From Mycobacterium sp. 4858 (GTDB lineage: Bacteria > Actinomycetota > Actinomycetes > Mycobacteriales > Mycobacteriaceae), in contig NZ_LT968776.1 in assembly GCF_900240975.1 (NCBI RefSeq), forward strand, positions 620,001-684,000: 64,000 bases of DNA. The letters are read 5' to 3'. Below are positions 38,688 to 47,816 of this stretch, piece after piece. The position numbers and the translations under genes are program-made. A model generated the notes under the pieces. It was given only the letters and a program-made list of their open reading frames with translations. It was not told the origin of the DNA and ran no database searches. Every line of letters starts with the position of its first letter. The stretch's first letter is position 1.

Positions 38688-40853
38688 TTAGAGCATGCAG
38701 GACACGCAGCCCTCGACCTCGGTGCCCTCCAAAGCCATTTGCCGCAGCCGGATGTAGTAGAGCGTCTTGATGCCCTTGCGCCAGGCGTAGATCTGCGCCT
38801 TGTTCACGTCGCGGGTGGTGGCCGTGTCCTTGAAGAACAGCGTCAGGCTCAGTCCCTGGTCCACGTGCTGGGTGGCCGCGGCGTAGGTGTCGATGACCTT
38901 CTCGTAGCCGATCTCGTAGGCGTCCTGGAAGTACTCCAGGTTGTCGTTGGTCATGTAGGGCGCCGGGTAGTAGACGCGGCCGATCTTGCCTTCCTTGCGG
39001 ATCTCGACCTTGCTGGCGATCGGGTGGATCGAGCTCGTCGAGTGGTTGATGTAGGAGATCGACCCGGTCGGCGGGACGGCCTGCAGGTTCTGGTTGTAGA
39101 TGCCGTGCGCCTGCACCGACTCCTTCAACCGCTTCCAGTCGTCTTGCGTCGGAATCCGGATGCAGGCATCGGCGAAGAGCTGACGCACCTTGTCGGTCTG
39201 CGGCTCCCACGCCTGGTCGGTGTACTTGTCGAAGAACTCCCCCGAGGCGTACTTCGACCGCTCGAAACCGCCGAAGGCCCTGCCCCGTTCGATCGCGATG
39301 CGGTTGGACGCCCGCAGCGCGTGGTAGAGCACCGTGTAGAAGTAGATGTTGGTGAAGTCGATGCCCTCTTCGGAACCGTAGAAGATGCGCTCGCGCGCGA
39401 GGTAGCCGTGCAGGTTCATCTGCCCCAGGCCGATCGCGTGGGATTCGTTGTTGCCCTGCTCGATTGAAGGCACCGACGTGATGTGCGTCTGGTCGCTCAC
39501 CGCGGTCAGCGCGCGGATGGCCACCTCGATGGTCTGCGCGAAGTCCGGCGAGTCCATCGCCTTGGCGATGTTCAACGAACCGAGGTTGCACGAAATGTCC
39601 TTGCCCACTTTGGCGTACGAGAGGTCGTCATTGAACAGCGACGGCGTCGACACCTGCAGGATCTCCGAGCACAGGTTCGAGTGCGTGATTTTGCCCTCGA
39701 CCGGGTTGGCCCGGTTCACCGTGTCCTCGAACATGATGTAGGGATAGCCCGACTCGAACTGCAGCTCGGCCAGCGTCTGGAAGAACTCGCGCGCCTTGAT
39801 CTTCGTCTTGCGGATGCGCGCGTCGTCGACCATCTCGTAGTACTTCTCGGTCACCGAGATGTCGGCGAACGGCAGGCCGTAGACGCGCTCGACGTCGTAC
39901 GGCGAGAACAGGTACATGTCCTCGTTCTTCTTGGCCAGTTCGAAGGTGATGTCGGGGATCACCACGCCCAGGCTCAGCGTCTTGATCCGGATCTTCTCGT
40001 CGGCGTTCTCGCGCTTGGTGTCCAGGAAGCGGTAGATGTCGGGGTGGTGGGCGTGCAGGTACACCGCGCCGGCGCCCTGGCGCGCACCCAACTGGTTGGC
40101 GTAGGAGAACGAATCCTCGAGCAGCTTCATGATCGGGATGACGCCCGAGGACTGGTTCTCGATGTTCTTGATCGGCGCGCCGTGCTCGCGAATGTTGCTC
40201 AGCAGCAAGGCGACTCCCCCGCCGCGCTTGGACAGCTGCAGTGCGGAGTTGATCGATCGTCCGATCGACTCCATGTTGTCCTCGATGCGCAACAGGAAGC
40301 AGCTCACCGGCTCGCCGCGCTGCTTCTTGCCGGAGTTCAGAAACGTCGGGGTGGCCGGCTGGAAGCGGCCGTCGATGATCTCGTCGACCAGCTTCTCGGC
40401 CAGCCCGGTGTCGCCGGCCGCCAGGGTCAGCGCGACCATGACCACGCGGTCCTCGAAGCGCTCCAGGTAGCGCTTACCGTCGAACGTCTTCAGCGTGTAG
40501 GAGGTGTAGTACTTGAACGCGCCGAGGAACGTCGGGAACCGGAACTTCTTGGCATAGGCACGGTCCAGCAGCGACTTGACGAAGTTGCGCGCGTACTGGT
40601 CGAGAACCTCACGCTCGTAATAGTTCTCGCGGATCAGGTAGTCGATCTTCTCGTCCTGGTTGTGGAAGAAGACCGTGTTCTGGTTGACGTGCTGCAGGAA
40701 GTACTGGCGCGCCGCCAGCACGTCCTTGTCGAACTGGATCTTGCCGTCCGCGTCGTACAGATTGAGCATCGCGTTCAGCGCGTGGTAGTCCGTCTCACCG
40801 GGCAACGCGTGCGCGCCGGACGTTACAGGCTCTGCAGTGACGGTTGGTGGCAC
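38688..40853 (-). CDS. nrdE: Class Ib ribonucleotide reductase, large subunit
   Basis: About 721 residues. Active-site Cys region THSNLCSEI, loop [24 protein letters not shown], and the redox tail CVSCML that is reduced by NrdH. Reduces ribonucleoside diphosphates. GTG 40853 has GGAAGGA 6-7 bp upstream and overlaps the end of nrdI by 31 bp; the longer frame to 40952 runs inside nrdI. Confidence 0.96.
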   Translation of the reverse strand: MPPTVTAEPVTSGAHALPGETDYHALNAMLNLYDADGKIQFDKDVLAARQYFLQHVNQNTVFFHNQDEKIDYLIRENYYEREVLDQYARNFVKSLLDRAYAKKFRFPTFLGAFKYYTSYTLKTFDGKRYLERFEDRVVMVALTLAAGDTGLAEKLVDEIIDGRFQPATPTFLNSGKKQRGEPVSCFLLRIEDNMESIGRSINSALQLSKRGGGVALLLSNIREHGAPIKNIENQSSGVIPIMKLLEDSFSYANQLGARQGAGAVYLHAHHPDIYRFLDTKRENADEKIRIKTLSLGVVIPDITFELAKKNEDMYLFSPYDVERVYGLPFADISVTEKYYEMVDDARIRKTKIKAREFFQTLAELQFESGYPYIMFEDTVNRANPVEGKITHSNLCSEILQVSTPSLFNDDLSYAKVGKDISCNLGSLNIAKAMDSPDFAQTIEVAIRALTAVSDQTHITSVPSIEQGNNESHAIGLGQMNLHGYLARERIFYGSEEGIDFTNIYFYTVLYHALRASNRIAIERGRAFGGFERSKYASGEFFDKYTDQAWEPQTDKVRQLFADACIRIPTQDDWKRLKESVQAHGIYNQNLQAVPPTGSISYINHSTSSIHPIASKVEIRKEGKIGRVYYPAPYMTNDNLEYFQDAYEIGYEKVIDTYAAATQHVDQGLSLTLFFKDTATTRDVNKAQIYAWRKGIKTLYYIRLRQMALEGTEVEGCVSCML

Positions 40854-41332
40854 GTCTGTTCCTTCCAGAATTCTTCCAAGCCCGCACGGACGGCCTCCAC
40901 GTCGTCCGGGGTGCCCATCAGTTCGAAGCGGTAAAGGTAAGGGACGCCGCATTTGCGGGAGATCACGTTGCCCGCGTAGGCGAATTCGGCGCCGAAGTTG
41001 TTGTTGCCCGCCGCGATCACGCCGCGGATCAACGACCGGTTGTGCTCGTTGTTCAGGAATGCGATGACCTGCTTGGGCACATAGCCACCGGCGTTGAGGT
41101 CAGGGGTGGCCCGGCCGCCGCCGTACGTGGGCACGATCAGCACGTAGGGCTCATCGACCTCGATGCGGCCGTGCAGCGGTATCCGCGTGGCGGGAACACC
41201 CAGCTTCTGCACGAAGCGGTGAGTGTTCTCCGACACGGAGGAGAAATAGACCAGTGGCGATCGCAAGTGCGGCGAAACCGGGCGAAGCGGGTCGCCACTC
41301 ATCCAGCTTGGGCTGCGCTGCGTGATGTCCAT
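40823..41332 (-). CDS. nrdI: NrdI flavodoxin with an in-frame repeat insertion
   Basis: 169 residues; the usual mycobacterial NrdI is about 150. NrdI is an FMN protein that activates the NrdF metal cofactor. After MDITQRS come 19 residues ([11 protein letters not shown]...RSP) encoded by a 57-bp copy of the interspersed repeat, then the family sequence [15 protein letters not shown] resumes in the same frame. The rest ([23 protein letters not shown]) is intact. Start ATG 41332. The insertion sits inside the first beta-strand region, just before the FMN phosphate loop, so its tolerance is notable. Confidence 0.93.
   Translation of the reverse strand: MDITQRSPSWMSGDPLRPVSPHLRSPLVYFSSVSENTHRFVQKLGVPATRIPLHGRIEVDEPYVLIVPTYGGGRATPDLNAGGYVPKQVIAFLNNEHNRSLIRGVIAAGNNNFGAEFAYAGNVISRKCGVPYLYRFELMGTPDDVEAVRAGLEEFWKEQTCHQPSLQSL
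41255..41311. repeat. 57-bp interspersed repeat inside nrdI
   Basis: On the minus strand it reads CCAAGCTGGATGAGTGGCGA then CCCGCTTCGCCCGG...TTGCGATCGCCA, matching the tandem unit at 21839-22009 apart from about ten differences, most of them in the first 15 bp. Its length is 19 codons, so it keeps the nrdI frame and contains no stop in that frame. Confidence 0.9.
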
Positions 41333-41375
41333 AGCACCGCAACCTCCTTCTTACCTAACGTCTGCCGCTGACCAC

Positions 41376-41615
41376 TCAGGCGCTGAGCGCCGCTTGCGCG
41401 AGGGCCTTGATGCGGTCCGGGCGAAACCCCGACCAGTGCTCGTTTTCGGCCACCACCACGGGTGCCTGCAGGTACCCCAGCGCCATCACGTAGTCGCGCG
41501 CCTCGTTATCCAGCGTGATGTCGACCTTCTCGTAGCCGATGCCCTGCTTGTCCAGGGCCTTGAACGTGGCGCTGCACTGCACGCATGCCGGCTTGGTGTA
41601 CACGGTGATGCTCAT
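41376..41615 (-). CDS. nrdH: NrdH redoxin
   Basis: 79 residues, glutaredoxin-like fold with thioredoxin-like redox partner. Active site CVQC near residue 11 and the FRPDRIKAL tail motif. Supplies electrons to NrdE. ATG 41615 with AAGGAG (revcomp of ctccttt) upstream. First gene of nrdHIE; a 43-bp gap separates it from nrdI. Confidence 0.96.
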   Translation of the reverse strand: MSITVYTKPACVQCSATFKALDKQGIGYEKVDITLDNEARDYVMALGYLQAPVVVAENEHWSGFRPDRIKALAQAALSA

Positions 41616-41818
41616 AGAAGCCGCTCCTTTGCGGAAGGTGGGACTTGTTACGGACTGGCAACTACTCGGTACTACGTCTTCGCTGTGTTTCAGCGGCCCG
41701 CCAAGCCCCCACATTCCCGTCACGCGGCCGTCGGGGTCGAGTGACCCATCGAGCCGATTTCGGGTGGTGAACCAGGCCCCGGTCGGCCTGGTGAACCTGG
41801 GATCTGCCGGTGCTCGAA

Positions 41819-41866
41819 ACACTACACCTAGTGGCCGACAAGATGACCAGATACAAGATGTTCTGA
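41819..41866. promoter_or_regulatory. Pair of NrdR boxes upstream of nrdHIE
   Basis: ACACTACACCTAGTGG (41819-41834) is a good match to the NrdR box; ATACAAGATGTTCTGA (41851-41866) is weaker. Starts are 32 bp apart, identical to the pair before nrdF2. They lie about 205-250 bp upstream of nrdH, so the transcript has a long leader. The rest of 41616-42054 holds no convincing gene. Confidence 0.68.
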
Positions 41867-42054
41867 ATAACATTTCTGAAATTCGCTGGTCGTAAGCCTT
41901 TCGGACGACACGCGCACGGCGTGTCGCAGGTCACATTCTTCGACGGAGCCGCCCATGCGAATCGTTGTATCACCGGCCACCGACATCTCCCGGCGACGCC
42001 CGCCAAAGCCGCCGCGCCGGGCCCGTCCGGGCCGCCGCCAGCAAAGCCGTCAGC

Positions 42055-42083
42055 AAAGCCGCCAGCCAATGGCTGGCGGCTTT
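42055..42083 (-). terminator. Strong hairpin downstream of the FMN reductase gene
   Basis: Perfect 13-bp stem AAAGCCGCCAGCC (42055-42067) with GGCTGGCGGCTTT (42071-42083) and a 3-nt loop, 62 bp past the FMN reductase stop. On the leftward transcript the stem ends in a TTT run. Partial repeats GCAAAGCCGTCA/GCAAAGCCGCCA lie beside it. Confidence 0.8.
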
Positions 42084-42144
42084 GGCTATCCGGTTACCGC
42101 AACCTCGCTGGTCACCCGGTGACCGGCTTGTGAACTTCCGCCAA

Positions 42145-42699
42145 TCAGCCGACTTCGGCGACCAGCTTCCCGACCGCATCGCGCACGTTCTCCGAGAGCT
42201 CGGCGTGCTCCGCGGGTGCCTTGCCCTCCAGCGTCTTGAACGGAACGGACAGCTTGATCGACTCGACCACCCGGGCCCCGGCGATCCCGAAGCCCTTTCG
42301 GGTGTCGTCGTGCGCCCACACCCCGCCGTACTGGCCGAAGGACCCCCCGATCACCGCCAGCGGCTTGCCCTTGAGCGCGCCGTCGCCGAACGGGCGGGAC
42401 AGCCAGTCGATCGCGTTTTTGATGACGGCCGGGTAGCTGCCGTTGTACTCCGGGGTAACCACCAGCGCGGCGTCGGCGCCGGCGGCCGCCGCGCGCAGGG
42501 CGACCACCTGGGGCAGCTGCGGGACGTCGGCATTCATCGCGTCGTCGATCTCTTCGTTGTAGAACGGCAGCTCGGCGAGCCCCTCGAAAATCGTGACGGT
42601 CACGTCGTCGGGGGCGACCGCCGCCGCCAGCTCGGCGATCTGCCGGTTCACCGACGCCGCGCGTAGGCTTCCTACGAACGCCAAGATGTTGGTTGTCAC
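42145..42699 (-). CDS. NADPH-dependent FMN reductase family protein (Rv3054c-like)
   Basis: 184 residues, flavodoxin fold. FMN phosphate loop VGSLRAASVNRQI near residue 9, and the family signature TPEYNGSYPAVIKNAIDWLSR. Acts as NAD(P)H:FMN or quinone reductase, likely in oxidative stress. GTG 42699; divergent from the TetR gene with a palindrome between them. Confidence 0.92.
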   Translation of the reverse strand: MTTNILAFVGSLRAASVNRQIAELAAAVAPDDVTVTIFEGLAELPFYNEEIDDAMNADVPQLPQVVALRAAAAGADAALVVTPEYNGSYPAVIKNAIDWLSRPFGDGALKGKPLAVIGGSFGQYGGVWAHDDTRKGFGIAGARVVESIKLSVPFKTLEGKAPAEHAELSENVRDAVGKLVAEVG

Positions 42700-42749
42700 T
42701 TGTCGGAGTCCCTTCGGTCGTTGGTCTACATCTCCACAAGACCCAAAAC

Positions 42750-42763
42750 CGGACTCTAGTCCG
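42750..42763. promoter_or_regulatory. TetR-type operator between FMN reductase and TetR genes
   Basis: Inverted repeat CGGACT-CT-AGTCCG in a 93-bp divergent intergenic region, 30 bp from the TetR start and 51 bp from the reductase start. It is the likely binding site of the adjacent TetR. Confidence 0.62.
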
Positions 42764-42792
42764 CTTTATTCCGGCGGCGCTAAAGTGCAGTC

Positions 42793-43401
42793 ATGAGCGA
42801 CCGGTTGGACGCGTTGACCGTGTTCGCCCCGCAGGTGGTCCACCAGGAGCGGGGCGACGCGGCGCGCAATCGGGCGCTCTTGCTCCAGGCTGCCCGAAAC
42901 CTGATCGCCCAGCACGGCGCCGACGCCGTCACCATGGACGACATCGCCGCGGCCGCCGGGGTCGGCAAGGGCACGCTGTTCCGCCGGTTCGGCAGCCGCG
43001 CCGGCCTGATGATGGTGCTGCTCGACGAAGACGAACGAGCGAGTCAGCAGGCGTTTCTGTTCGGGCCGCCGCCCTTGGGGCCCGGCGCGCCGCCGACGGA
43101 ACGGCTGGTGGCGTTCGGCCGCGAGCGGATCCGGTTCGCGCACACCCACTGCGAGCTGCTGTCGGCCGTCAACCGTGATCCGCAAAGCCGCCACAACGCG
43201 CCGGCGATGGTGCAACGCACCCACGTGCGGGTCCTGCTGAAGGCCGCCGAGTCCACCGGCAACCTCGATGTGCAGACCGACGCGTTGCTGGCGTTGCTGG
43301 ACGTGGACTACATCGAACACCAACTCGCCGAGGGCGGCCACACCCTGCAGACGCTCGGCGACGCATGGGAAAGCCTGGCGCGCAAGCTCTGTGGACGCTG
43401 A
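42793..43401 (+). CDS. TetR-family regulator (Rv3055-like)
   Basis: 202 residues from ATG 42793. HTH: VTMDDIAAAAGVGKGTLFRRFGSRAGLM, residues about 48-75. Probably controls the divergent flavin reductase. The dinB start is 6 bp after its stop, so the two are co-transcribed, as in M. tuberculosis. Confidence 0.92.
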   Translation: MSDRLDALTVFAPQVVHQERGDAARNRALLLQAARNLIAQHGADAVTMDDIAAAAGVGKGTLFRRFGSRAGLMMVLLDEDERASQQAFLFGPPPLGPGAPPTERLVAFGRERIRFAHTHCELLSAVNRDPQSRHNAPAMVQRTHVRVLLKAAESTGNLDVQTDALLALLDVDYIEHQLAEGGHTLQTLGDAWESLARKLCGR

Positions 43402-43407
43402 CCCGTC

Positions 43408-44451
43408 ATGACCGCGTCGACGCCGAGCTGGGTTCTGCACGTCGACCTCGATCAGTTTCTGGCGTCGGTGGAGTTGCGCCGCCACCCCGAGCTGGCCGGG
43501 CTGCCGGTGATCGTCGGCGGTAACGGCGATCCGTCCGAGCCGCGCAAGGTCGTCACCTGCGCCTCCTATGAGGCCCGGGAATTCGGCGTCCACGCCGGTA
43601 TGCCGTTGCGGGCGGCGGCCCGCCGCTGCCCCGAGGCGACGTTCCTGCCGTCGGACTCCGATGCCTACGACGCCGCCTCCCAACAGGTGATGGGGTTGCT
43701 ACGCGACCTGGGACACCCGGTCGAGGTGTGGGGCTGGGACGAGGCGTACGTCGGGGTGGCCGGCGCCGACCCGAACGAAGTGGCCGAAGAGATCCGGGCG
43801 GTCATCTCGGCGGAAACCGGGCTGTCGTGCTCGGTCGGCATCAGCGACAACAAGCAGCGCGCCAAGGTGGCGACGGGCTTCGCCAAACCGGCGGGCGTCT
43901 TCGCGCTCACCGATGCGAACTGGATGACGATGATGGCGGACCGGCCGGTCGACGCGCTGTGGGGCGTGGGCCCCAAGACCGCGAAAAAGCTTGCCGCGCT
44001 GGGGATCACGACGGTGCGCGAGCTCGCGCACAGCGACGCCGAACTGCTGACGTCTGCGTTCGGTCCGCGCACCGGGCTGTGGCTGTTGCTGCTGGCCAAG
44101 GGCGGCGGTGACGCGCAAGTCAGCGCCGAGCCGTGGATCCCGCGCTCGCGCAGCCACGTCGTCACCTTCCCGCGCGACCTCACCGAACGCACCGAAATGG
44201 ATTCGGCGGTCACGCAATTGGCCGAACAGGCGTTGACCGACGTGCTCGCGTCGGGCCGCATCGTGACGCGGGTGGCGGTCACGGTGCGGACCGCGACGTT
44301 CTACACCCGCACCAAGATCCGCAAGCTGGAGGCGCCAACCACCGATCGCGACACCATCGTCGCCGCGGCGCTGCGGGTGTTGGACTTATTCGAGCTCGAC
44401 CGCCCGGTCCGGCTGCTGGGCGTGCGCCTCGAACTGGCCATGCCGGACTAG
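43408..44451 (+). CDS. dinB: Y-family DNA polymerase IV (DinB/DinP)
   Basis: 347 residues. Catalytic HVDLDQFLASVE near residue 12 and WGWDEAYVGVAG, the Asp-Glu pair, near 110; thumb helix-hairpin-helix in LWGVGPKTAKKLAALGI. Error-prone translesion polymerase. The usual beta-clamp binding tail is not obvious at the C-terminus (LELAMPD). Overlaps the convergent SDR gene by 66 bp. Confidence 0.93.
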   Translation: MTASTPSWVLHVDLDQFLASVELRRHPELAGLPVIVGGNGDPSEPRKVVTCASYEAREFGVHAGMPLRAAARRCPEATFLPSDSDAYDAASQQVMGLLRDLGHPVEVWGWDEAYVGVAGADPNEVAEEIRAVISAETGLSCSVGISDNKQRAKVATGFAKPAGVFALTDANWMTMMADRPVDALWGVGPKTAKKLAALGITTVRELAHSDAELLTSAFGPRTGLWLLLLAKGGGDAQVSAEPWIPRSRSHVVTFPRDLTERTEMDSAVTQLAEQALTDVLASGRIVTRVAVTVRTATFYTRTKIRKLEAPTTDRDTIVAAALRVLDLFELDRPVRLLGVRLELAMPD

Positions 44452-45309
44452 CGGCGCCGGCGCCGGCCGCAGCGCCCGGGTGAACACCACGTTCACCTGA
44501 CGCATCGCCACGCTGTAGGGCCACCAGGCCAGCCGCTTGAAGGCATACAGCGCCCGGATGTCCGCCGAGGTGTAGATCAGGTAGCGGTTCTTGGCCACCC
44601 CGGCCAGGATCTTCTCGGCCGCCCTCTCCGGCGAGACGGCGTGGCCGCTGAAGCGGTTCACCCAGCGGGCCACCTTGGGGTCTTCGCGGTCCACGCCGGC
44701 GATCTCGACGGTCTGGACCAGCGGGGTGTTCACCGCGCCGGGCACCACGACCGACACCCCGATGCGGTGCCGCGCCAGGTCGAAGCGCAGCACCTCCGAC
44801 AGCCCCCGCAGGCCGTACTTGCTGGCGCTGTAGGCCGCATGCCACGGGAGCGCGACCAACCCGGCGGCCGACGAGACGTTGACCAGGTGCCCGCCGTTGC
44901 GGGCCGCCACCATCGGCGGCACGAACGTTTCGATGACGTGGATGGGACCCATCAGGTTGATCGCGATCATCTTGGTCCACTGCTCGTGCGTGAGCCGGTC
45001 GACGGTGCCCCAGGCGGACACCCCCGCGATGTTGAGCACGACGTCCATGCTCGGGTGGTCCCGATGGATGTCGGCGGCGAACGCCGCCACCTCGTCATAG
45101 CTCGCGATGTCGAGGGCCCGATGCTCGGGCACCCGTGCGCCCAGCGCGCGGGCGTCGACCACCGTCCGCTCGAGCCCGTCCCGGTCACGGTCGGTGAGAT
45201 AGAGCTCGGCGCCCTGGACCGCCAACCGCAGCGCGGTGGCGCGGCCGATGCCGCTGGCCGCCCCGGTGACCAGACACCGCTTTCCCGCGAAATATCCCTG
45301 CTGCCCCAT
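44386..45309 (-). CDS. Short-chain dehydrogenase/reductase (Rv3057c-like)
   Basis: 307 residues. NAD(P) motif TGAASGIGRATAL, NIAGVS and the active-site YSASKYGLRGL with upstream Ser. Its C-terminus (ALRPAPAPLV...) runs through the end of dinB, about 20 residues longer than the M. tuberculosis protein, probably by loss of an earlier stop. A C-terminal hydrophobic/aromatic part suggests membrane association. Substrate unknown. Confidence 0.88.
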   Translation of the reverse strand: MGQQGYFAGKRCLVTGAASGIGRATALRLAVQGAELYLTDRDRDGLERTVVDARALGARVPEHRALDIASYDEVAAFAADIHRDHPSMDVVLNIAGVSAWGTVDRLTHEQWTKMIAINLMGPIHVIETFVPPMVAARNGGHLVNVSSAAGLVALPWHAAYSASKYGLRGLSEVLRFDLARHRIGVSVVVPGAVNTPLVQTVEIAGVDREDPKVARWVNRFSGHAVSPERAAEKILAGVAKNRYLIYTSADIRALYAFKRLAWWPYSVAMRQVNVVFTRALRPAPAPLVRHGQFEAHAQQPDRAVELE

Positions 45310-45336
45310 TGCCGTGACGATACCGGCGGTAACGGC

Positions 45337-45972
45337 CTAGGGACGCCCGCTCCAGAGCGCGTGCAGCCACAATCGCTCCAGCACGCGCACGCGGCGGTCG
45401 CGATCGCTGTCACGACCGGCCAGGATCGGGTCGCCGGTCAGCATCAGCGCGGTGGTACCGGCGAGGGTGCGGATCAACGTCGGCAGGTCGTCGCTGATCG
45501 GACTGGCGGTGCCGGCCTTCATCTCCGCCTCGACGATGGAGACGATCTGCCCCAGCACCACCTCGAACTGCTGGTCCATGAGATTACGGATCTCGACGTC
45601 GGTGTTGCGCGCCTCGTTGCACGCGGTCATCACCGGGTCGTTGTGCGCGTACACGGCGGCCGCGCTGCCGACCATGCGCTGGGCGAACTGCTCCGGCGAC
45701 TCGCCGGGCTGGCGGGGGGCGAAGTCCTGCGTGAGCTCTTCGAGTTCCGCGGCGGCCTCGGCCATCAGCTGGGCCAGCACGGCGTACTTGGAGTCGAAAT
45801 AGAAGTAGAAGCCGCTCCGGGCCACCCCGGCCCGGAGGCTGATCGTGCTGACCGACAGCTCCGCGAATGGCTTCTCCTGCAGCAGTTCCCGCACCGCCTG
45901 CAGGATCGCCTGGCGCTGCTTGTCGCCGCGTCGTTGCCCGCCCGGCTCGCCGGTGGCGGGGTGGCTGCTCAT
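45337..45972 (-). CDS. TetR-family regulator (Rv3058c-like)
   Basis: About 211 residues from ATG 45972; TTG 45999 in frame would lengthen it. HTH: LSVSTISLRAGVARSGFYFYFDSKYAVL. Divergent from cyp136, with two perfect palindromic operators between them, so autoregulation and control of the P450 are likely. Confidence 0.9.
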   Translation of the reverse strand: MSSHPATGEPGGQRRGDKQRQAILQAVRELLQEKPFAELSVSTISLRAGVARSGFYFYFDSKYAVLAQLMAEAAAELEELTQDFAPRQPGESPEQFAQRMVGSAAAVYAHNDPVMTACNEARNTDVEIRNLMDQQFEVVLGQIVSIVEAEMKAGTASPISDDLPTLIRTLAGTTALMLTGDPILAGRDSDRDRRVRVLERLWLHALWSGRP

Positions 45973-45992
45973 TCCCTGACCTTGCACCACGC

Positions 45993-46059
45993 CTGTCAAA
46001 AAGCAAACTTGACAGCCGTCAAGTTTTTTCCGAAGGTTATAAGACAGTGACGGCTGTCA
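45993..46059. promoter_or_regulatory. Operator cluster between TetR and cyp136
   Basis: TGACAGCCGTCA (46010-46021) and TGACGGCTGTCA (46048-46059) are exact reverse complements and each is itself an imperfect palindrome (TGAC-N4-GTCA). A further arm CTGTCAA (45993-45999) pairs with TTGACAG (46009-46015). Spacing of 38 bp between the two main sites suits two TetR dimers. Confidence 0.78.
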
Positions 46060-46086
46060 CCTCGGAGGGCACGCAAAGGAGCGTTC

Positions 46087-47565
46087 ATGACCGCCACGAT
46101 CAGCACCCCGCAGTACCTGCTGGACCAGGCTCGGCGCCGGTTCACCCCGACGCTCAACACCATCCCGGGGATGGGTGCGGTCGAAAAACGCCTGCTCGCC
46201 CACGACTGGGAAACCAAGGTCCTGGCCGAACCGCCCGTCGGTAGCGGCCTCAAGCCCGTGTTGGGCGACGCCGGCCTGCCGATCCTTGGGCACATCATCG
46301 AGATGTTCCGTGGCGGGCCAGATTACGCGCTGCACCTGTATCGCACCCGGGGCCCCCTGCACTTCCTCGACTCACCGATCATGCCGGCGGTCACCGCGCT
46401 CGGGCCCGACGCCACCCAGGCCGTGTTCTCGAACAAGAACAAGGACTTCTCGCAGAAGGGCTGGCACCCGGTGATCGGGCCGTTCTTCAACCGCGGCCTG
46501 ATGATGTTGGACTTTGACGAGCACATGTACCACCGGCGCATCATGCAGGAAGCCTTCACCCGCAGCCGGCTGACCGGCTACGTCGAGCACATCGACCGCG
46601 TGGCGAGCGACATCGTCGCCAACTGGCCGACCAACGACGCACGTTTTCTGTTCCACCCGGCGATGAAGGAACTCACCCTGGACGTCGCCTCCCTGGTGTT
46701 CATGGGGCACGAGCCGGGCACCGACCACGACCTGGTCACGAAGGTCAATCAGGCGTTCACGATCACGACGCGGGCGGGCGGCGCGATCATCCGGCAGCCG
46801 GTTCCGCCGTTCAAGTGGTGGCGTGGGCTCAAGGCCCGCACGCTGCTCGAGGAGTACTTCGCCGAGCGGGTCAAGGAGCGGCGCCAGGCCACCGGCAACG
46901 ACATGCTCACGGTTCTGTGCCACACCGAGGACGAGGACGGCAACAGCTTCACCGACTCCGACATCGTCAACCACATGATCTTCTTGATGATGGCCGCCCA
47001 CGACACGTCGACGTCGACGACGACGACGATGGTCTACAACATGGCCGCCAACCCGGAGTGGCAGGAGCGGGCGCGCGAGGAGTCCGCCCGGCTCGGGGAC
47101 GGGCCGCTGGACATCGAGGCGCTGGAGAAGCTGGAAACGCTCGAACTGATCATGAACGAGTCGCTGCGCATGGTGACGCCGCTGCCGTTCAACATGCGGC
47201 AGGCCGTCCGCGACACCGAGCTGCTCGGCCACTACATCCCGGCCGGCACCAACATCACGATCTGGCCCGGCATGAACCACCGCCTGCCCGAATTGTGGAC
47301 GGACCCAGACAAATTCGACCCCGAACGCTTCGCCGAGCCACGCTCCGAGCACAAGAAGCATCGGTACGCCTTCGCGCCGTTCGGCGGCGGCGCGCACAAG
47401 TGCATCGGCATGGTGTTCGGTCAGCTCGAAGTCAAGACCGTCGTGCATCGGCTGCTGCGCCGCTACCGGCTGGAGCTGGCCCGGCCCGGCTATCAGCCGC
47501 ACTGGGACTACGGCGGCATGCCGATACCGATGGACGGCATGCCGATCGTGCTGCGCCCGCTCTAG
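46087..47565 (+). CDS. cyp136: Cytochrome P450 CYP136
   Basis: 492 residues. Heme loop FGGGAHKCIGMVFGQLE, I-helix MMAAHDTSTSTTT and ExxR in NESLRMVTPL. Eukaryote-like class related to CYP51/CYP7-type enzymes; substrate not established. Position next to its TetR matches M. tuberculosis. A degraded copy of its 3' end lies at 49209-49375. Confidence 0.94.
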   Translation: MTATISTPQYLLDQARRRFTPTLNTIPGMGAVEKRLLAHDWETKVLAEPPVGSGLKPVLGDAGLPILGHIIEMFRGGPDYALHLYRTRGPLHFLDSPIMPAVTALGPDATQAVFSNKNKDFSQKGWHPVIGPFFNRGLMMLDFDEHMYHRRIMQEAFTRSRLTGYVEHIDRVASDIVANWPTNDARFLFHPAMKELTLDVASLVFMGHEPGTDHDLVTKVNQAFTITTRAGGAIIRQPVPPFKWWRGLKARTLLEEYFAERVKERRQATGNDMLTVLCHTEDEDGNSFTDSDIVNHMIFLMMAAHDTSTSTTTTMVYNMAANPEWQERAREESARLGDGPLDIEALEKLETLELIMNESLRMVTPLPFNMRQAVRDTELLGHYIPAGTNITIWPGMNHRLPELWTDPDKFDPERFAEPRSEHKKHRYAFAPFGGGAHKCIGMVFGQLEVKTVVHRLLRRYRLELARPGYQPHWDYGGMPIPMDGMPIVLRPL

Positions 47566-47572
47566 CCGACAC

Positions 47573-47815
47573 GCGTCAGGCGATCAGCCGGTTGGCGCAC
47601 GCGATCACCGCGCGCAGCGCCGACTGGGTCGGATCCTCCGCTTTCCCGCGGACCGCGCGGCACCGCCACGCCGAATTGGCTTTCAAACCACTCACGAGCC
47701 GAACGCCCGCCTGCCGAAGGGCTACCGGATTCGGATTTCGTGAGCGACCGACCCGCGGCGGGATGTCGGTCAGGATCAGGCCTCGCTGCGAGGTGCTAGG
47801 TACTACTGCCGAGGC
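47573..47815 (-). pseudogene. Remnant of the LeuA-domain-like gene (left copy)
   Basis: 47573-47641 is identical over 69 bp to 49384-49452, the 3' end of the intact gene at 49387-49899. Past that point most of the gene is missing; scattered similarity remains (for example the ACCACTC segment near 47688) and 47745-47800 resembles the upstream region at 49928-49998 (CTGCG..GTGCTAG.TACTAC). It is the decayed half of a tandem duplication. Confidence 0.8.
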
Positions 47816-47816
47816 G

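Noticed and set aside
38415..39467. CRISPR, tRNA or rRNA signals in the window
   Set aside because: No direct-repeat/spacer arrays, cloverleaf sequences or rRNA-like stretches were seen anywhere; the only tandem array is the 57-bp repeat, which has no spacers.
41965..42666. 233-residue plus-strand frame opposite the FMN reductase
   Set aside because: Antisense shadow that also runs through the terminator hairpin.
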